Assembly: GCF_014857905.1 (NCBI RefSeq)
Contig: NZ_JACYXE010000009.1
Location: 181,739-245,738 of the forward strand
Direction: 5' to 3'
Source: Agilicoccus flavus
GTDB lineage: Bacteria > Actinomycetota > Actinomycetes > Actinomycetales > Dermatophilaceae
Length of the DNA: 64,000 nucleotides
In this document: positions 61,519 to 64,000 of the stretch, piece by piece
Layout: each line of letters starts with the position of its first letter
Numbering within the stretch: the stretch's first letter is position 1
Program-made: the position numbers and the translations under genes
The notes under the pieces: generated by a model
Told to the model about the DNA's origin: nothing
What the model saw: only the letters and a program-made list of their open reading frames with translations
Database searches by the model: none

Positions 61519-62049
61519 ATGCCGGACGCGCACGCAGGGGACATCGACGCGCTGCTCAACCAGATCGAGTCACTCGCCGACGAGAGCGGCGGGCCGTCAA
61601 TGCCTGCCCCAGGCGCGGTGCGATTCATCGTCGCCACCGACTGGACATCCGCGGCCCCCGCTCTGACGATGCTGCAGGCGTTTCGCCGGCTCGTCGGGCC
61701 CGGTCTGCCGGTCCAGCTTGCGTTCGCTGTCCCGCACGAGCCGACTGAGGCCGACGCCAGCTGCGTCCACGTGTTGCTGGAAGGTCTCGAAGCCGGAGAA
61801 GACCTCGACGGGCTCGAGCTGCTGTCCTTCAAGACGGCGGCCGCCTCGGCGTACGACTCGGCGGTGGTCCCCACCGGCAGCGCGGAGGAACTCCTTACGC
61901 AGGTGGGGGGCGCCATCCTGCGGCTGCACGACGTAGTAGCCCAAGTCACTGAGCTGATCGAAGCCGAGGAGCCGGTCAGCGACGACCCCACTCTGAACGT
62001 CGGCGACCGGACGAGCCTCGAACGGCGCCTTGCCGCGTTCGCGCCCTGA
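61519..62049 (+). CDS. unknown protein next to flagellin and glycosyltransferase
   Basis: 176 residues, not a family I recognise. An N-terminal 'GDIDALLNQIESLADE' helix is followed by an alpha/beta stretch: VRFIVATDWTSAAPALTMLQA, then VQLAFAVPHEPTEADASCVHVLL, reminiscent of a Rossmann-like half as in GT-B glycosyltransferases, and a C-terminal helix. It has no signal peptide or membrane segment. It precedes the glycosyltransferase by 17 bases and shares the flagellar-type promoter, so the two probably work on one target, with flagellin the natural guess. Confidence 0.6.
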   Translation: MPDAHAGDIDALLNQIESLADESGGPSMPAPGAVRFIVATDWTSAAPALTMLQAFRRLVGPGLPVQLAFAVPHEPTEADASCVHVLLEGLEAGEDLDGLELLSFKTAAASAYDSAVVPTGSAEELLTQVGGAILRLHDVVAQVTELIEAEEPVSDDPTLNVGDRTSLERRLAAFAP

Positions 62050-62066
62050 CCGATCGAACTCCTGAC

Positions 62067-63350
62067 ATGGTGAAACGCAGCAACCGACGACTACGGCAGG
62101 CACCCCTCCTCGACGTCGCAATGATCGTCAAGAACGAAGAGAAGGATCTGCCCCGCACCCTGGCCAGCCTCCGGGTCCTGACCCCGATCCTCGGGCAGAT
62201 CTGCATCTACGACACTGGCTCAACCGACCGCACGGTGGACATCGCTAGATCTGCGGGCGCGAAGGTGCAGCGGGGCTATTGGGACGACGATTTCTCGCGC
62301 GCACGCAACGAGTCCCTGGCCATGACCACCTCTGAGTGGTTCCTCGTCATCGATGCAGACGAGGTGCTTGTGGCCGACGCCGAGCAGTTGGCGCGCGCCC
62401 TACGAATCGCACAAGGCAGCCCTTTGAACGGGATCACGTCTCAGCTCGCGATCGTGACCGAAGGACGCATCACCACCATGGCCAACTCGCTACGCCTGGG
62501 GAGACGCAGATACGTCCACTATGTCAACCGACTCCATGAGCGCTTGACCCCGATCGACACAACTGAGCAGCTTCAGGTCACGGCCATCCCAGAATCGGCA
62601 CTGATGGTGGCACACTATGGCTACGTTCCCGGCGAAGCATTTGCCCGTCGATCCGAGAGGAATTTGCGCATCTCCCTATTGGAACACGATCGGGTTATCA
62701 ATGGCCATGCCAATGAGCAAGTCGAGGCGCTTCTCAATCGCGGCCGGTCTTATCTCACAGCCGGGCAAGCGGAGGAGGGGCTAGACGACCTTGCCGCCGC
62801 TTGGAATATTTCCGATGCTACTACCGCATATCGACAGTGGGCCGGCGAGCTGCTCGTCGAGATTCTCATCAAATTAGGTCGACTCGATCAAGCAGAAGCC
62901 GTACTCCCTGGGCTCGCGGAAGCCGGATCGTCACCTCAGCTAATTAGATATCTTCAAGCCTGCACGCAACAGGCGCGCGGGCATCACGATGAGGCCTTGC
63001 GCTTGATCCGCTTAGTTGACAAGCCGATGCGAGCCCTGGAGCGGACAGAATCCTGGAGTCCCGTCCTCCGGCTGCGCATGATTTCGGCCGCGGCAACCCA
63101 GCAGACAGATGAGGCGATCGCCGCCGGCGTCGCCTTGTTCTCGCGGCATGGAGACTGCGATGGCCTCGGGCCCCTACTGCTGACATTGTGGGGAAGTCGG
63201 TCGGACGCAGCGTTGGCGCGTCTACTCGCCCTGGAAAGCACGCCGCATGTCGACGCGATTTGCGCCGAGCTAGAGCGCGCCGGTGAGCGCGGTGAGGCTA
63301 TTTCTCGATTGGTTCGCGAATTTATCATGCAATCTCCAAGCACCCTCTAA
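62067..63350 (+). CDS. family 2 glycosyltransferase with TPR-like tail
   Basis: 427 residues. The N-terminal ~230 residues are a GT-A fold: DVAMIVKNEEKDLPRTLAS, ICIYDTGSTDRTVDIA, WDDDFSRARNESL and the DxD-type metal site in VIDADEVLV. It resembles SunS-like and flagellin-modifying transferases that add a sugar directly to a protein. The remaining ~200 residues are TPR-like helices (EALLNRGRSYLTAGQAEEGLDDLAAAW). G+C is lower than the flanks, especially in the second half, so it may have been acquired. It ends at the IS boundary; the C terminus could be shortened by that insertion. Confidence 0.88.
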   Translation: MVKRSNRRLRQAPLLDVAMIVKNEEKDLPRTLASLRVLTPILGQICIYDTGSTDRTVDIARSAGAKVQRGYWDDDFSRARNESLAMTTSEWFLVIDADEVLVADAEQLARALRIAQGSPLNGITSQLAIVTEGRITTMANSLRLGRRRYVHYVNRLHERLTPIDTTEQLQVTAIPESALMVAHYGYVPGEAFARRSERNLRISLLEHDRVINGHANEQVEALLNRGRSYLTAGQAEEGLDDLAAAWNISDATTAYRQWAGELLVEILIKLGRLDQAEAVLPGLAEAGSSPQLIRYLQACTQQARGHHDEALRLIRLVDKPMRALERTESWSPVLRLRMISAAATQQTDEAIAAGVALFSRHGDCDGLGPLLLTLWGSRSDAALARLLALESTPHVDAICAELERAGERGEAISRLVREFIMQSPSTL

Positions 63351-64000
63351 CCCGGATGTTTCATCGGGTGGCGGCGTCGGCGTGGTCGGCGCCGTTGCCG
63401 TTGAATGCGGGTGATTCTTGCAGGTGGGGACGACAATGCTCCGGGTTGTCGCTGCCGGTGGGCGTCGTCTTCCACGGACGAGGATGATGCTGGGCTCGAA
63501 GGGACTCATCGGCCTGCTGATCAGGGTGGGGCCAGGCTCGTGAGCTTGTTCCAGGCAGTGGTGAACAGGGCCGCCCAGGGAGCGGTGTCCTTGATGTGCA
63601 GGAGTCGTTGCCGGCTCGTGCGGGCCAGGGTCGCTGCGATCGTGAAGAGGCGGTGCCGTAGCGTCTTGGGTTCCCACCGGCGGGCCTCATGGCCGTCCAG
63701 GGCGAGCATGGTCATCCAGGCGAGCAGGTCGTTCGCGAGTTGCACGATGAGTAGCCAGATCCGGTTTTGATCGAAGCCTTGCAGGGGCAGATTCGCCAGG
63801 CCGGTGTCTTTGGCGATCCGGATCCGGTCTTCGCAACGAGCCCGCCGACGGTGTCGTAGCTCCAGGTCAGCGAGCTGCGCGCGGCGTGTGTTTGTCACGA
63901 ATGCAGTCAGGCGGTACCCGTCGATGTCCTCGAACCGTAGCTGCGCGCCGGGGTGAGGACGTTCCCGGCGAACGATGACCCGCAGGCCGGGCGGGTACCC
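63351..64000 (-). mobile_element. IS1380-like insertion sequence, partial
   Basis: The element begins directly after the glycosyltransferase stop with a near-palindromic ACCCGGATGTTTCATCGGGT, a probable terminal repeat. About 170 non-coding bases precede the transposase end. Its other end lies outside the window. Confidence 0.7.
63521..64000 (-). CDS. IS1380-family transposase, C-terminal part
   Basis: The visible 159 residues are open to the window edge. They contain VIVRRERPHPGAQLRFEDIDG, then ADLELRHRRRARCEDRIRIAKDTGL and GFDQNRIWLLIVQLANDLLAWMTML (in parts), the conserved C-terminal block of IS1380 transposases. The E of RCEDRI is a likely catalytic DDE residue. The start lies beyond position 64000, so completeness cannot be judged. 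Confidence 0.85.
   Translation of the reverse strand, partial: GYPPGLRVIVRRERPHPGAQLRFEDIDGYRLTAFVTNTRRAQLADLELRHRRRARCEDRIRIAKDTGLANLPLQGFDQNRIWLLIVQLANDLLAWMTMLALDGHEARRWEPKTLRHRLFTIAATLARTSRQRLLHIKDTAPWAALFTTAWNKLTSLAPP

Overview
The window is about 70% G+C and uses many GTG starts. It looks like a chromosomal segment of a motile high-G+C actinobacterium, probably in or near Micrococcales, though no gene here fixes the genus. Supporting traits are the actinobacterial flagellar gene order, FlbD next to motA, DUF4097, KtrAB, ABC-F and PHP/PolX-like genes, and an IS1380-type transposase.

Positions 1-20,600 hold housekeeping and accessory genes: Uma2 nuclease, DUF421 membrane protein, fasciclin lipoprotein, tRNA-Lys, a membrane-anchored unknown, a phosphoglycerate-mutase-like phosphatase, the KtrAB potassium system, a phospholipase D family protein, a YghZ-type aldo/keto reductase, L-serine dehydratase beside serine hydroxymethyltransferase, a PHP protein, a tRNA-Glu/Asp/Phe cluster, an ABC-F ATPase, a DUF4097 surface protein and a GntR regulator. 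Several intergenic stretches carry unusual repeats: a duplicated ~190-bp element with an inverted third copy, a perfect-period 82-bp tandem repeat at the end of sdaA, and two long inverted repeats.

Positions 20,700-61,200 are one flagellar and chemotaxis island, nearly all on the minus strand. In transcription order it contains fliC, fliD, fliS, a fliT-like gene, flgK, flgL, cheA, cheW, cheY, cheB, cheR, flgB, flgC, fliE, fliF, fliG, fliH, fliI, fliJ, a bifunctional muramidase/NlpC protein, fliK, flgD, two flgE-like genes, flbD, motA, motB, fliL, fliM, fliN, fliO, fliP, fliQ, fliR, flhB, flhA and a small membrane protein. On the plus strand inside it are a cheX-cheY-unknown operon, and an XRE regulator plus an alpha/beta-hydrolase-like gene; a VapBC-like pair sits between the cheX operon and flgL. 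No flagellar sigma factor, FlhF/FlhG, MCP or CheD is visible.

Ten sites of the form CTCA-N16-GCCGAT, every one with a 16-nt spacer, precede flagellar or chemotaxis genes on both strands. They look like the promoters of one flagellar sigma factor. One lies in front of the plus-strand pair at 61,519-63,350, an unknown protein and a family-2 glycosyltransferase with lower G+C, which suggests a flagellin-modification unit. That pair ends exactly where an IS1380-like element begins and runs off the window.
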